A DNA stretch of 15,457 bases from GWF2-33-9 sp964405755 (GCA_964405755.1 CAYOPF010000069.1:1-15457), one strand, 5' to 3'; shown: positions 1 through 6,897, numbered from the stretch's first letter. The notes: a model not told the origin generated them from the letters alone. Numbers and translations are program-made.

Positions 1-191
1 ATTGCTTTAAATATTTTCGGATGACGATGTCCTTGATTAACTGCGGAATATGCCGAAAGACAATCCATATACTTTCTACCTTCAACATCAGTAACCCAAA
101 CACCTTCGGCAGTTTCGACAACTACATCAAGTGGGTGATAGTTATGTGCACCCAATTTGTTTTCAATTTCAATAAATTCTTGTGTTTTCAT
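1..191 (-). CDS. rocD: Ornithine aminotransferase, N-terminal part (cut by window edge)
   Basis: The 63 complete codons visible read from an ATG at 189-191 towards position 1. The N-terminus contains GAHNYHPL, GVWVTDVEGRKYMD, then LSAYSAVNQGHRHPKI. These are the characteristic opening blocks of ornithine--oxo-acid transaminases, which are class III PLP-dependent aminotransferases. The enzyme transfers the delta-amino group of ornithine to 2-oxoglutarate, giving glutamate semialdehyde and glutamate. The PLP lysine lies outside the window. No clear Shine-Dalgarno precedes the ATG. The gene follows pyrB on the same strand after 49 nt, so it is probably the fourth gene of the argF-arcC-pyrB operon. 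There it would consume ornithine released by, or offered to, the carbamoyltransferase. Acetylornithine aminotransferase is less likely because the HNYHPL and SAYSAVNQGH blocks are typical of ornithine aminotransferases. Confidence 0.88.
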   Translation of the reverse strand, partial: MKTQEFIEIENKLGAHNYHPLDVVVETAEGVWVTDVEGRKYMDCLSAYSAVNQGHRHPKIFKA

Positions 192-240
192 AATTCTATT
201 AATTTATTTTCAAAAATATTTTTTTGTTATTACAGTTTTT

Positions 241-1158
241 TTACTCCCCATCAAACAACATACCTAATAGAGCCATTCGCAAATAAAGTCCATTTTCTGC
301 TTGTCGGAAATAGGCAGCACGGGGATCGGTATCCACTTCGTGCGAAATCTCGACTGAGCGTGGCAATGGATGCAATATTCGGGCATTTTTCTTCAATCGT
401 TTCAGTATTGAGGGTGTAATGTTGTATTCTTCTAAGTTGACATTTTTCTTTTGCAGTCTTTCTCGATCGATGCGAGTAACATACAAAATGTCAACTTTTT
501 CGATAATGTTCTTTGTTGTATTGGTCAGCTCATAGTTGATTTCATGTTCGTCCAAATGATCCAGGATGTCTTGCTTCATCTGCAGCTCGCTTGGTGCTAT
601 AAAGTAGAGCTTCACTCTGTCGAATTTACTTAGAAGGTAGGCCAAAGAGCGTGCAGTTCTTCCATTGTCCAATGCACCTATGAACGCAACCGACAGGCCA
701 TCGATTGTGTGGCATTCCTGGTGAATTGTATATAAATCCAAAAGGGCTTGGGTTGGGTGTTGGCCACCGCTACCATCGCCAGCATTTATAATTGGAACTT
801 GCGAAACTGCTGCTGCACGTTTTGCACCACCTGTTTCGTGGTGTCGCAATACTATTGCGTCGCAGTAGTTGTTTATGATTCGGATTGTATCTTCCAGTTT
901 CTCATCTTTTATTTCTGAAGAAAACTCGCGTGCATTTTCGGTTGATAGCACTTTGCCACCCAATCGATACATTGCAGACTCGAACGAAAAACGCGTTCTT
1001 GTGGAAGGCGAATAGAACAAAGTTGCAAGTATTTTATTTTGATAATCCAGCGTACCTCCGCGCGCAACAATTTTCTTCATAACACTTGTTCGTTCAAATA
1101 ATTCCAAGATTCTAGGAACCTTGAATTGTTGGGATTCGATAATGTGTTTTATATTCAT
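241..1158 (-). CDS. pyrB: Aspartate carbamoyltransferase catalytic chain
   Basis: This 305-residue protein matches ATCase catalytic chains in length and motifs. It carries the carbamoyl-phosphate site STRTR at 52-56, an 80s loop with Lys84 (SSEIKDEKLEDT), and RHH at 105-107. GDGSGGQHPTQ spans 127-137, a TRIDRER loop lies near 228-234, and HPLPR sits at 263-267. The enzyme joins carbamoyl phosphate and aspartate to carbamoyl-aspartate, the committed pyrimidine step. HPLPR rather than HCLP separates it from ornithine carbamoyltransferase. I chose the ATG at 1158 because AGGA stands just upstream (TGAGGATAAAATG). An upstream in-frame start at 1218 would run into arcC. The gap to arcC is 7 nt and the ribosome-binding site overlaps the arcC stop codon, which suggests translational coupling. 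No pyrI regulatory-chain gene is adjacent. Its place beside carbamate kinase is unusual for pyrB. Confidence 0.93.
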   Translation of the reverse strand: MNIKHIIESQQFKVPRILELFERTSVMKKIVARGGTLDYQNKILATLFYSPSTRTRFSFESAMYRLGGKVLSTENAREFSSEIKDEKLEDTIRIINNYCDAIVLRHHETGGAKRAAAVSQVPIINAGDGSGGQHPTQALLDLYTIHQECHTIDGLSVAFIGALDNGRTARSLAYLLSKFDRVKLYFIAPSELQMKQDILDHLDEHEINYELTNTTKNIIEKVDILYVTRIDRERLQKKNVNLEEYNITPSILKRLKKNARILHPLPRSVEISHEVDTDPRAAYFRQAENGLYLRMALLGMLFDGE

Positions 1159-1165
1159 TTTATCC

Positions 1166-2119
1166 TCATTTTTCTTTATTTGGAATAATTGTTGTACCAG
1201 CACGACCTTCCAATGCATCGGGTATATAATTGAATGTAGTGATTATTGCCTTTTTGCCGCCTTTTTGGAGATATCGCATAACTGCTTCAACTTTTGGTCC
1301 CATATTGCCTGGTGGAAAATGTCCTTCGTTGTAGTATTTTTCGATTTCTTCAAGTGTAACTACATCCAAACCTTGCTGATTAGATTTCTTAAAATTCAGA
1401 TACACTTTGTCGGCATCAGTGCTTATAATAAACAAATCTACATCCAATCCATTTGCTAGTAGAGCCGAGGAACGGTCCTTGTCGATTACTGCTTCGCTAC
1501 CTACAAAATTGCCATCATTTTGCCGAAGAACAGGTATTCCTCCTCCTCCAAGTGCAATTGCAATAATCTCTAAATCGATAACCCGCTTAATTATATCCAA
1601 TTCCACGATTTCTACTGGTTCGGGAGATGCCACAACACGACGCCAACCACGGGCAGCATCCTCAACTACATCCCATCCCAAATCATCCTTTTTGTTCATG
1701 GCAATTTCGCGAGTATAAAACGGTCCAATAGGTTTCGATGGCTTTTTGAATGCAGGATCGCTTGGATCGACAACCACCATAGTTGGTACAGTCAAAACTT
1801 CACGCTTAAGACCCATTTCGTTGAATGCCTGGATAAATGCTCTCTGAAGAATATATCCAATTTCGCTTTGTGTTGTGGCAACACACATATCCAAAGTGTG
1901 GGTATATACTTCGTTAGATCCACGCTCGGAACGAATCAAAGCAGCACCTGCTTGCGGACCGTTTCCGTGAGTAACAACGACTTCCCAACCATCTTTAATC
2001 ATTCTGGCTATCGCACGAGCAGTAGCTAATGCATTTTCGTACTGTTCTTCGATTGTTCCTCGTTGACCAGCACGGATTAATGAATTACCACCAACTGCAA
2101 TTAACGCTGTTTTGGACAT
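1166..2119 (-). CDS. arcC: Carbamate kinase
   Basis: This 317-residue protein of the amino-acid kinase fold reversibly converts carbamoyl phosphate plus ADP to carbamate plus ATP. In order it shows AVGGNSL (8-14), THGNGPQAG (50-58), KPSKPIGPFY (126-135), ALGGGGIPV (189-197), VIDKDRSSALLA (211-222), STDADKVYLN (233-242) and FPPGNMGPKVEA (268-279). These are the nucleotide- and carbamoyl-phosphate-binding blocks of carbamate kinases. Length is normal for the family. The ATG at 2119 lies 7 nt after the argF stop, and the TGA stop overlaps the pyrB ribosome-binding site. Next to an ornithine carbamoyltransferase the usual role is ATP production from citrulline breakdown. The direction cannot be told from sequence, and with pyrB downstream it may also affect the carbamoyl-phosphate supply. 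Confidence 0.95.
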   Translation of the reverse strand: MSKTALIAVGGNSLIRAGQRGTIEEQYENALATARAIARMIKDGWEVVVTHGNGPQAGAALIRSERGSNEVYTHTLDMCVATTQSEIGYILQRAFIQAFNEMGLKREVLTVPTMVVVDPSDPAFKKPSKPIGPFYTREIAMNKKDDLGWDVVEDAARGWRRVVASPEPVEIVELDIIKRVIDLEIIAIALGGGGIPVLRQNDGNFVGSEAVIDKDRSSALLANGLDVDLFIISTDADKVYLNFKKSNQQGLDVVTLEEIEKYYNEGHFPPGNMGPKVEAVMRYLQKGGKKAIITTFNYIPDALEGRAGTTIIPNKEK

Positions 2120-2126
2120 AAAAGAC

Positions 2127-3044
2127 CTATTTCATCAATTTATACATAATTGCTTTTTGTGCATGCAAACGATTTTCTGCTTCGTCGAATACTACAGATT
2201 GAGGTGAATCTATTACTTCGTCTGTTACTTCGTCGCCACGGTGAGCTGGCAAACAGTGCATAAATAATGCATCAGATTTTGCATAACTCATTAGTTTAGA
2301 ATTAACTTGATAAGGACGGAAAATTTGCTTGCGTTTTTCTGTTTCGCTTTCTTGCCCCATCGAAGCCCAAACATCGGTGTAAATTACATCTGCATCTTTT
2401 ACTGCTTCGATTGGATCGTTGATTATTTCTACTTTTGCACCTTTGAGTAGAGCATCCTCAACTGCGTTTTTCCATACAATTACGTTTGGTTCGAAGCCAC
2501 GAGGAGTGGAGACTGTAACATTCACACCCAAGCGTGCTCCTGCATACATTAGTGAATGAGCAACATTGTTGCCATCACCTACAAAAACAACCTTTAATGA
2601 GTTATCCAATTTACCCTTATGTTCCAATATTGTTAAATAATCGGCCATAGCCTGGCAAGGGTGCAACAAATCAGTCAAACCATTGATGATGGGTATTCTT
2701 GCATGTTTTGCCATATCTACAACAATTTCGTGTGCAAATGTTCTAATCATTATGCCTTGGACCATTCTTTCCAAATTTTTGGCAACATCATAAACGGATT
2801 CTCTTTTTCCTAAACTAATCTCATTTGGCGATAAGTACAATGAATAACCGCCTAATTGCTGAATACCAACATCAAAGGTGGTTCTTGTGCGTAACGATGG
2901 TTTTTCGAAAATTAAAGCCAATGTCTGACCTTTCAATGAATCAGAATATTTTGATCGATCTTTTTTCATTTCGCGAGCTACTTCGAACGATTCTAAAATC
3001 TCTTCTTTTGTAAAATCCCTTACTGATAGGAAGTCTCTTTTCAT
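2127..3044 (-). CDS. argF: Ornithine carbamoyltransferase
   Basis: This 305-residue enzyme interconverts ornithine plus carbamoyl phosphate and citrulline plus phosphate. Motifs in order are the carbamoyl-phosphate loop SLRTR (50-54), MIRTF with Arg101, HPCQ (128-131), FVGDGNNVAHSL (154-165), DVWASMGQE (224-232, the ornithine-side loop) and HCLPAHRG (263-270). HCLP with the DVWASMG loop marks ornithine, not aspartate, carbamoyltransferase. The loop reads SLRTR where many homologues have STRTR, which I take as a known variant and not a defect. The ATG at 3044 has a strong AAGGAG 8 nt upstream, the best ribosome-binding site in the window. It is the first gene of the minus-strand operon. Adjacency to arcC favours the catabolic name arcB, but the sequence does not separate anabolic from catabolic forms. 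Confidence 0.93.
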   Translation of the reverse strand: MKRDFLSVRDFTKEEILESFEVAREMKKDRSKYSDSLKGQTLALIFEKPSLRTRTTFDVGIQQLGGYSLYLSPNEISLGKRESVYDVAKNLERMVQGIMIRTFAHEIVVDMAKHARIPIINGLTDLLHPCQAMADYLTILEHKGKLDNSLKVVFVGDGNNVAHSLMYAGARLGVNVTVSTPRGFEPNVIVWKNAVEDALLKGAKVEIINDPIEAVKDADVIYTDVWASMGQESETEKRKQIFRPYQVNSKLMSYAKSDALFMHCLPAHRGDEVTDEVIDSPQSVVFDEAENRLHAQKAIMYKLMK

Positions 3045-3052
3045 TTTTTTTA

Positions 3053-3058
3053 CTCCTT
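3053..3058 (-). promoter_or_regulatory. Strong Shine-Dalgarno of argF
   Basis: AAGGAG on the minus strand lies 8 nt before the argF ATG. Most other genes here have weak or no Shine-Dalgarno, so this site suggests high translation of the operon's first gene and fixes its start. Confidence 0.85.
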
Positions 3059-3083
3059 AATAATTTATAAATAATTTATTTGT

Positions 3084-3159
3084 TTTTGCTTGATAAACTT
3101 GGAGGAATTATATTGGAGCGTCGGTAATGTAGTGTTTAAAATTTGTTATTTTGCTTGAT
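3084..3159 (+). repeat. Two copies of an 11-bp direct repeat
   Basis: TTTTGCTTGAT occurs at 3084-3094 and again at 3149-3159, start to start 65 bp apart, upstream of argF in the divergent intergenic region. The copies could be paired regulator sites, but in AT-rich sequence chance is also possible. The stretch 3045-3336 holds no gene that I can support. Confidence 0.4.
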
Positions 3160-3179
3160 CGGTTTTTGGGTAATGAAAG

Positions 3180-3216
3180 AATAAGTAAATTGTACTTTGA
3201 TTTTGATCTACTTATT
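3180..3216. repeat. Inverted repeat, 8-bp arms, in the argF leader
   Basis: AATAAGTA (3180-3187) is perfectly complementary to TACTTATT (3209-3216) across a 21-nt spacer. If argF is transcribed from the candidate -7 element at 3274-3281, this could fold as a hairpin in the untranslated leader. It could equally be an operator. Chance is plausible in AT-rich DNA. Confidence 0.35.
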
Positions 3217-3252
3217 TCAATATTTTTTAGCGAATTTGGCACAAATTTTGAC

Positions 3253-3277
3253 TTTGTATTATTTGTCTAAATACAAA
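3253..3277. repeat. Inverted repeat, 8-bp arms, operator-like
   Basis: TTTGTATT (3253-3260) pairs with AATACAAA (3270-3277) across a 9-nt spacer. Outside these arms TTTTGA and TCAAAA are also complementary, giving an interrupted extension. The right arm shares four bases with the left arm of the next inverted repeat, so the two could not form hairpins at the same time. Confidence 0.45.
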
Positions 3278-3281
3278 ATTA
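3274..3281 (-). promoter_or_regulatory. Candidate -7 element (TAATTTTG) for the argF operon
   Basis: This is the only exact TAnnTTTG on the minus strand between 3045 and 3336. It would give an untranslated leader of roughly 220 nt before argF, much longer than for the other genes here. I see no convincing -33 TTG at the usual spacing. Confidence 0.35.
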
Positions 3282-3293
3282 ATCAAAAGTTAT

Positions 3294-3301
3294 TAATTTT
3301 G
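3294..3301 (+). promoter_or_regulatory. Candidate -7 element (TAATTTTG) for the histidine kinase operon
   Basis: This exact match to the Bacteroidota -7 consensus TAnnTTTG ends 35 nt before the TTG start at 3337. The same octamer stands 28 and 34 nt before mtgA and glyA. No clear -33 TTG is visible. Confidence 0.5.
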
Positions 3302-3336
3302 AATAAAGTTCCATAAACTTAATACGATGGATTATT

Positions 3337-4554
3337 TTGAAAAATAAAGAAAACATTATAACAAATTTAACTCCTGACGATTTATTTATCCTCTTGGATA
3401 ATTTGCCTATTGCTGTATTTGCAAAAAATGCAAAAGATCAATTTAGATTTATTTTTTGGAATAAATTTGCAGAGAACATCTTCGGAATTAATCGCAACGA
3501 TATTTTGGATAAAACCGACTTTGATTTATTTGAAGATAAGACAGCATTTTATTATAGGAAAACAGATGAATATGTGTTTTTGCAAAAAGATATAGTTGAT
3601 GTACCTCTCGAGGAAATTGAAACTCCTACTGGAATAAAGTACGCACATACAAGGAAAATTCCCATTTTCGACCAATATGGTATGCCCTCAATACTTATTG
3701 GTGTTTTGGACGATATTACAGAAAGTATTGAAAATAATAAAAACAGAATTGAACTTATCCACAATCTTGAAGAAAAAAACAAAGAACTTAAAAACCACAT
3801 TAAAATAAATACCGATCGCTCTCTTCAGCTCGAAAAAATGAAGGATGAACTTGAAAATACTTTACTGGAAAAAGATGTCTTCCTCAAAGTAATTGCCCAT
3901 GATTTACGCAATCCTGTTAGTGGCATTCTTCCATTTTTGGAAATACTTTTCAATCAGTCCCATTCGCTTAGTCAAGACGACGTCAAGCAAATTTCTTCTG
4001 TTTTGCTGGAAACTACTCAGAATTTCCGTCAACTTCTCGAAAATTTGCTGGAATGGTCCACGTTGAAAAGCAATACTGGCGATATTTTTCAAATGAATTT
4101 AGATATTAATATTGAGATCCAGAAAACAATTAATTTATTGAAGTTGAATATCGAAAACAAAGGACAAAAAATAAATTCCAAGCTGACTGCTAATAAATTG
4201 GTGAAATGCGAACGTAATATGCTACAGACCATATTGAGAAATTTACTATCCAATGCAGTCAAATTTTCGCCAAAGGATAGTACGATAACTATAGATTCTT
4301 CTGATTCTTCAGATGAGGTAAAAATTAGTTTTACTAATCCTGGGGAACCGATTTCGCAGGAAACTATTAGTGAACTTTTTAGATCGCAAATTGTGAAATC
4401 CAAGCCTGGGACATCCGGTGAACGAGGTTCAGGATTGGGGTTGCTCTTAATTAAGGAATATATTACCCGTAATAACGGCAAGTTACACATTGAAGGAATA
4501 CCAAACTTAGGCACCAAAATCACTTTCTCCTTACCAACATATGATTATGATTAA
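3337..4554 (+). CDS. Cytoplasmic PAS-domain sensor histidine kinase
   Basis: This 405-residue protein has one PAS domain at about 15-130 and a coiled-coil linker at about 130-182. The HisKA helix follows with phospho-accepting His188 in IAHDLRNP. A HATPase domain has N-box RNLLSNAVKF (301-310) and G2 box GSGLGL (364-369). The G1 region reads FTNPGEP instead of the common DxGxG form, which is a divergent variant. There is no membrane segment or signal peptide, so it should sense an internal signal. No response regulator is encoded in the window. The start is taken as TTG at 3337. The upstream frame is closed at 3304 and the next in-frame Met would cut into the PAS domain. An out-of-frame ATG at 3327 opens only six codons. 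The 3' end overlaps the UbiA fusion gene by 14 nt. The family is certain; the signal and partner are not known. Confidence 0.93.
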   Translation: MKNKENIITNLTPDDLFILLDNLPIAVFAKNAKDQFRFIFWNKFAENIFGINRNDILDKTDFDLFEDKTAFYYRKTDEYVFLQKDIVDVPLEEIETPTGIKYAHTRKIPIFDQYGMPSILIGVLDDITESIENNKNRIELIHNLEEKNKELKNHIKINTDRSLQLEKMKDELENTLLEKDVFLKVIAHDLRNPVSGILPFLEILFNQSHSLSQDDVKQISSVLLETTQNFRQLLENLLEWSTLKSNTGDIFQMNLDINIEIQKTINLLKLNIENKGQKINSKLTANKLVKCERNMLQTILRNLLSNAVKFSPKDSTITIDSSDSSDEVKISFTNPGEPISQETISELFRSQIVKSKPGTSGERGSGLGLLLIKEYITRNNGKLHIEGIPNLGTKITFSLPTYDYD

Positions 4555-5965
4555 TCAAAATAGCCTACCTCTTGTAGTTGATTTAGACGGGACTTTGATA
4601 AAAACCGATATTTTGATGGAGCAAGTTATCGACTTTGTTCGAGTTAACCCACTAAATTTTTTCTTCGTATTGATTTGGTTTTTCCAAGGTTTTGCTAAAC
4701 TTAAGTTCGAAGTATATCGACGGACAAATCTGAATGCCGAAAACCTACCTTTGAAAAATGAAGTAATTTCGTTAATTAAAGATGCAAAGGCAAATAACCG
4801 AAAAGTAGTTTTGGCTACTGCTTCATTTTTGGAAAATGCAACCCAAATTGCAAAATCAGTGAATTTATTCGATGAGGTTTTGGCTACAACAATTGATTTT
4901 AATTTGCGTGGTAAAAATAAGGCAAAAGTATTGGTCGAAAAATTTGGCGATAAGAATTTCGATTATGTTGGCGATTCGTATATCGACATTGAAGTATGGA
5001 AGCACTCCAGAATAGCATATTTAGTAAATCCTTCTAACGATTTGGTTGAACGTGTTTCTAAAATAACCTCAACACAAATAGTTACAACTCCGAAAATTAA
5101 CAAGTTGATTTTAGCAATCAAGTCGATTAGAATTCAACAATGGATTAAGAATTTTCTTTTGTTCGTCCCAGCACTACTTGCCCATCAGTCGTCGGCTTCG
5201 ACATATTTGGACTTGGTAGTTGCATTCTTTGCCTTTTCTTTATTGTGTTCTGCCGTTTATCTCCTGAATGATTTAAACGATTTGGAGAGCGATCGCAATC
5301 ATCCCATCAAGAAAAATCGACCATTAGCTGGGGGCGAGTTGCACCTAACCACTGGATTATACCTTTCGTTTGGACTTCTTTTTCTTTCGCTTGTGTTGAA
5401 CATAGTAGTGAATAATCTTTCCTTTTCTATTTTATCAATTTGTTATTTAATATTTAATTATTTTTATTCAAGAACATTCAAAAAATTGCCAATAATCGAT
5501 ATAGTTGTATTATCATTATTCTATATTATAAGGATTTATGCAGGTGGATTTGTTTCGGGGACTATGATCTCGGAGTGGTTGGTGATGTTTTCGATTTTTA
5601 CTTTCATAAGTTTAGCTATACTTAAGCGTTACAACGAAATCGTACTTATCAACGACGAAACTATTTCTGTTCGTGGATATTCCTCGAAAGATAAAAGCAT
5701 ACTTATGGTATTTGGAATTACTTTAAGTTTATTATCTTCGGTTATTTATTTATTCTACACACAAAGCGAAAAAGTAAATCTTCTTTATTCCGAACCCGTT
5801 TATCTAATTTACATAGCCCCACTCATCATTTTCTTTTATTTAAGATTATGGTTAAATATCAATAGAAAATTAGAAAACGACAACCCATTCGATATCATAA
5901 TGTTCGATAAAGTAAATTACATTTTACTAATATTTGCTTTTATATTCTTGTTTTTAGCGTATTAA
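4541..5965 (+). CDS. HAD phosphatase-UbiA prenyltransferase fusion, polyprenyl-phosphate phosphoribosyltransferase-like
   Basis: This 474-residue protein has two domains. Residues 1-185 form a HAD phosphatase with motif I DLDGT (14-18), motif II ATAS (92-95), a Lys region (about 127-134) and motif IV VGDSYID (143-149), all intact. Residues 190-474 form a UbiA-family membrane enzyme with multiple hydrophobic helices. Its first Asp-rich motif is NDLNDLESDRNHP (243-255) followed by KKNRPLAGG. A second block, YIIRIYAGG (328-336) then ISEWL, precedes KRYNE (362-366). In established UbiA families, NDxxDxxxDRxHPxKxxRP is typical of decaprenyl-phosphate phosphoribosyltransferase, which moves phosphoribose from PRPP to a polyprenyl phosphate. 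The 5-phosphate is then removed by a separate phosphatase. I infer that the HAD domain may do that second step. Quinone prenyltransferase is the main alternative. Start 4541 or 4547; it overlaps the kinase gene by 14 or 8 nt. Confidence 0.88.
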   Translation: MIMINQNSLPLVVDLDGTLIKTDILMEQVIDFVRVNPLNFFFVLIWFFQGFAKLKFEVYRRTNLNAENLPLKNEVISLIKDAKANNRKVVLATASFLENATQIAKSVNLFDEVLATTIDFNLRGKNKAKVLVEKFGDKNFDYVGDSYIDIEVWKHSRIAYLVNPSNDLVERVSKITSTQIVTTPKINKLILAIKSIRIQQWIKNFLLFVPALLAHQSSASTYLDLVVAFFAFSLLCSAVYLLNDLNDLESDRNHPIKKNRPLAGGELHLTTGLYLSFGLLFLSLVLNIVVNNLSFSILSICYLIFNYFYSRTFKKLPIIDIVVLSLFYIIRIYAGGFVSGTMISEWLVMFSIFTFISLAILKRYNEIVLINDETISVRGYSSKDKSILMVFGITLSLLSSVIYLFYTQSEKVNLLYSEPVYLIYIAPLIIFFYLRLWLNINRKLENDNPFDIIMFDKVNYILLIFAFIFLFLAY

Positions 5966-5979
5966 ATGGGAAAATGGAA

Positions 5980-6897
5980 TTATTCTTCACCAAAATAATC
6001 ATTATCAATTTTCTTTAATTCGTATATTTGCTGGGTAGTACATCCAATACTATAGTCAATCATCAATTGAGCAAGTTTCTCGCCATCAATAAGAACAATC
6101 TTTGTCTCATTTTTTGGTGAATAATCTAATGCTTCTTTAGTGAAATTCGAAGTTGTTAAAAATATACCCTTTTTTGCACCTTGACCAGCAAGAGCACCAA
6201 CAAATTTTTGAATATCCGGACGACCAACTATATTCCCAGGTTTCCATCTTTTAGCTTGAACATAGATAATATCCAAACCAAGTTTATCTTCCTTGATTGT
6301 ACCATCAATACCTTCATCCCCACTTTTTCCAATAGCTTTACCTGCATCTTTCATCGAACCACCATAACCCATTTTAACTAACAATTCAACAACAAGTCTT
6401 TCAAAAAAAGAAGGCGAAAGTTCTATTACTTTGTTAATTAATTCAACAGCTAATGTTTTCCTAATATTATGATATGCTTTATCTAGATTCTCTTCAGGTG
6501 TCTGATCATGCAATTCTTCTGAATTAACCTCCTCATAGGTTTCATTATCATTTTTAGATAGATTTTGAAATTCCAAGAATGAAGGAAATTGGCGTAAAAA
6601 CTTTGCATTTATTCTTTCAGGATTTTTCTCAATAATTTGCTTTCCTAATTCAGTTATTACACAAATAGCTCTTTTAGGTGAGTCGAGTAATCCAGCTTTT
6701 TTCAAGTATACTTTCGCCCAACCTACTCGATTGTCGAAAATAGCTTGTGAACCACTTGAAAGAAGTTCTTTCCGCTCTTGATCAGAAAGTCCGAATTCAT
6801 AAGCTAAATTTTCTATTAAATCCCTATATTTATGTTCCTTGCCGTCAGAAAGAATTTTAAGCAAAGGCAACATTAATGATTGGTAATCTGGCATCAT
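5980..6897 (-). CDS. mrr: Mrr-type restriction endonuclease (type IV restriction)
   Basis: The 305-residue length is close to that of E. coli Mrr. Residues 1-100 look like the winged-helix Mrr N-domain (LLKILSDGKEHKYRDLI, ending LTELGK-like ITELGKQI). Residues 120-145 are an acidic linker. Residues 160-285 are the Mrr catalytic domain of the PD-(D/E)XK fold: Glu166 in FFERLVVELL, Asp198 in GDEGIDG (193-199), QAK at 214-216 and GIFLTTSNFTKEA (244-256). All the catalytic positions expected of the family are present, so it looks intact. Known Mrr proteins cut modified DNA without a partner methylase, and no methylase gene is visible. It is convergent with the UbiA gene across 14 nt and lies 58 nt after the coiled-coil gene. 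The start could be either of two tandem ATGs (6897 or 6894). A candidate -7 element suggests it is transcribed on its own. Confidence 0.9.
   Translation of the reverse strand: MMPDYQSLMLPLLKILSDGKEHKYRDLIENLAYEFGLSDQERKELLSSGSQAIFDNRVGWAKVYLKKAGLLDSPKRAICVITELGKQIIEKNPERINAKFLRQFPSFLEFQNLSKNDNETYEEVNSEELHDQTPEENLDKAYHNIRKTLAVELINKVIELSPSFFERLVVELLVKMGYGGSMKDAGKAIGKSGDEGIDGTIKEDKLGLDIIYVQAKRWKPGNIVGRPDIQKFVGALAGQGAKKGIFLTTSNFTKEALDYSPKNETKIVLIDGEKLAQLMIDYSIGCTTQQIYELKKIDNDYFGEE

Larger units (their letters stand above)
3274..3301. repeat. 10-bp perfect inverted repeat overlapping both divergent -7 elements
   Basis: CAAAATTAAT (3274-3283) and ATTAATTTTG (3292-3301) are perfect inverted copies separated by 8 nt. 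Each arm contains TAATTTTG, read outward towards its own gene: on the minus strand for argF and on the plus strand for the histidine kinase. A dimeric regulator binding here would cover both -7 elements. Confidence 0.55.

Noticed and set aside
192..240. Terminator or promoter between pyrB and rocD
   Set aside because: The T-rich stretch has no stable stem and no TAnnTTTG on the minus strand, so operon read-through is simpler.
3106..3111. TATAAT-like -10 box on the minus strand before argF
   Set aside because: There is no -35 partner at 17 nt, and sigma-70 style boxes are not expected if the organism is Bacteroidota-like.
3291..3310. ArgR-type ARG box near TTGAATAAAG
   Set aside because: Only one half-site resembles the known TGAATAAA-type arm, and there is no second arm at the proper spacing.
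3321..3347. Six-codon ATG frame MDYFEK as a leader peptide
   Set aside because: It is too short and has no arginine or other telling codons. It is kept only as a possible influence on kinase initiation.
4089..4523. 144-codon open frame on the minus strand
   Set aside because: It lies wholly inside the histidine kinase HATPase region, opposite clear family motifs, and has no recognisable domain or start signal.
5966..5979. Bidirectional terminator between the UbiA gene and mrr
   Set aside because: The 14-nt gap shows no GC-rich hairpin with a T tract.
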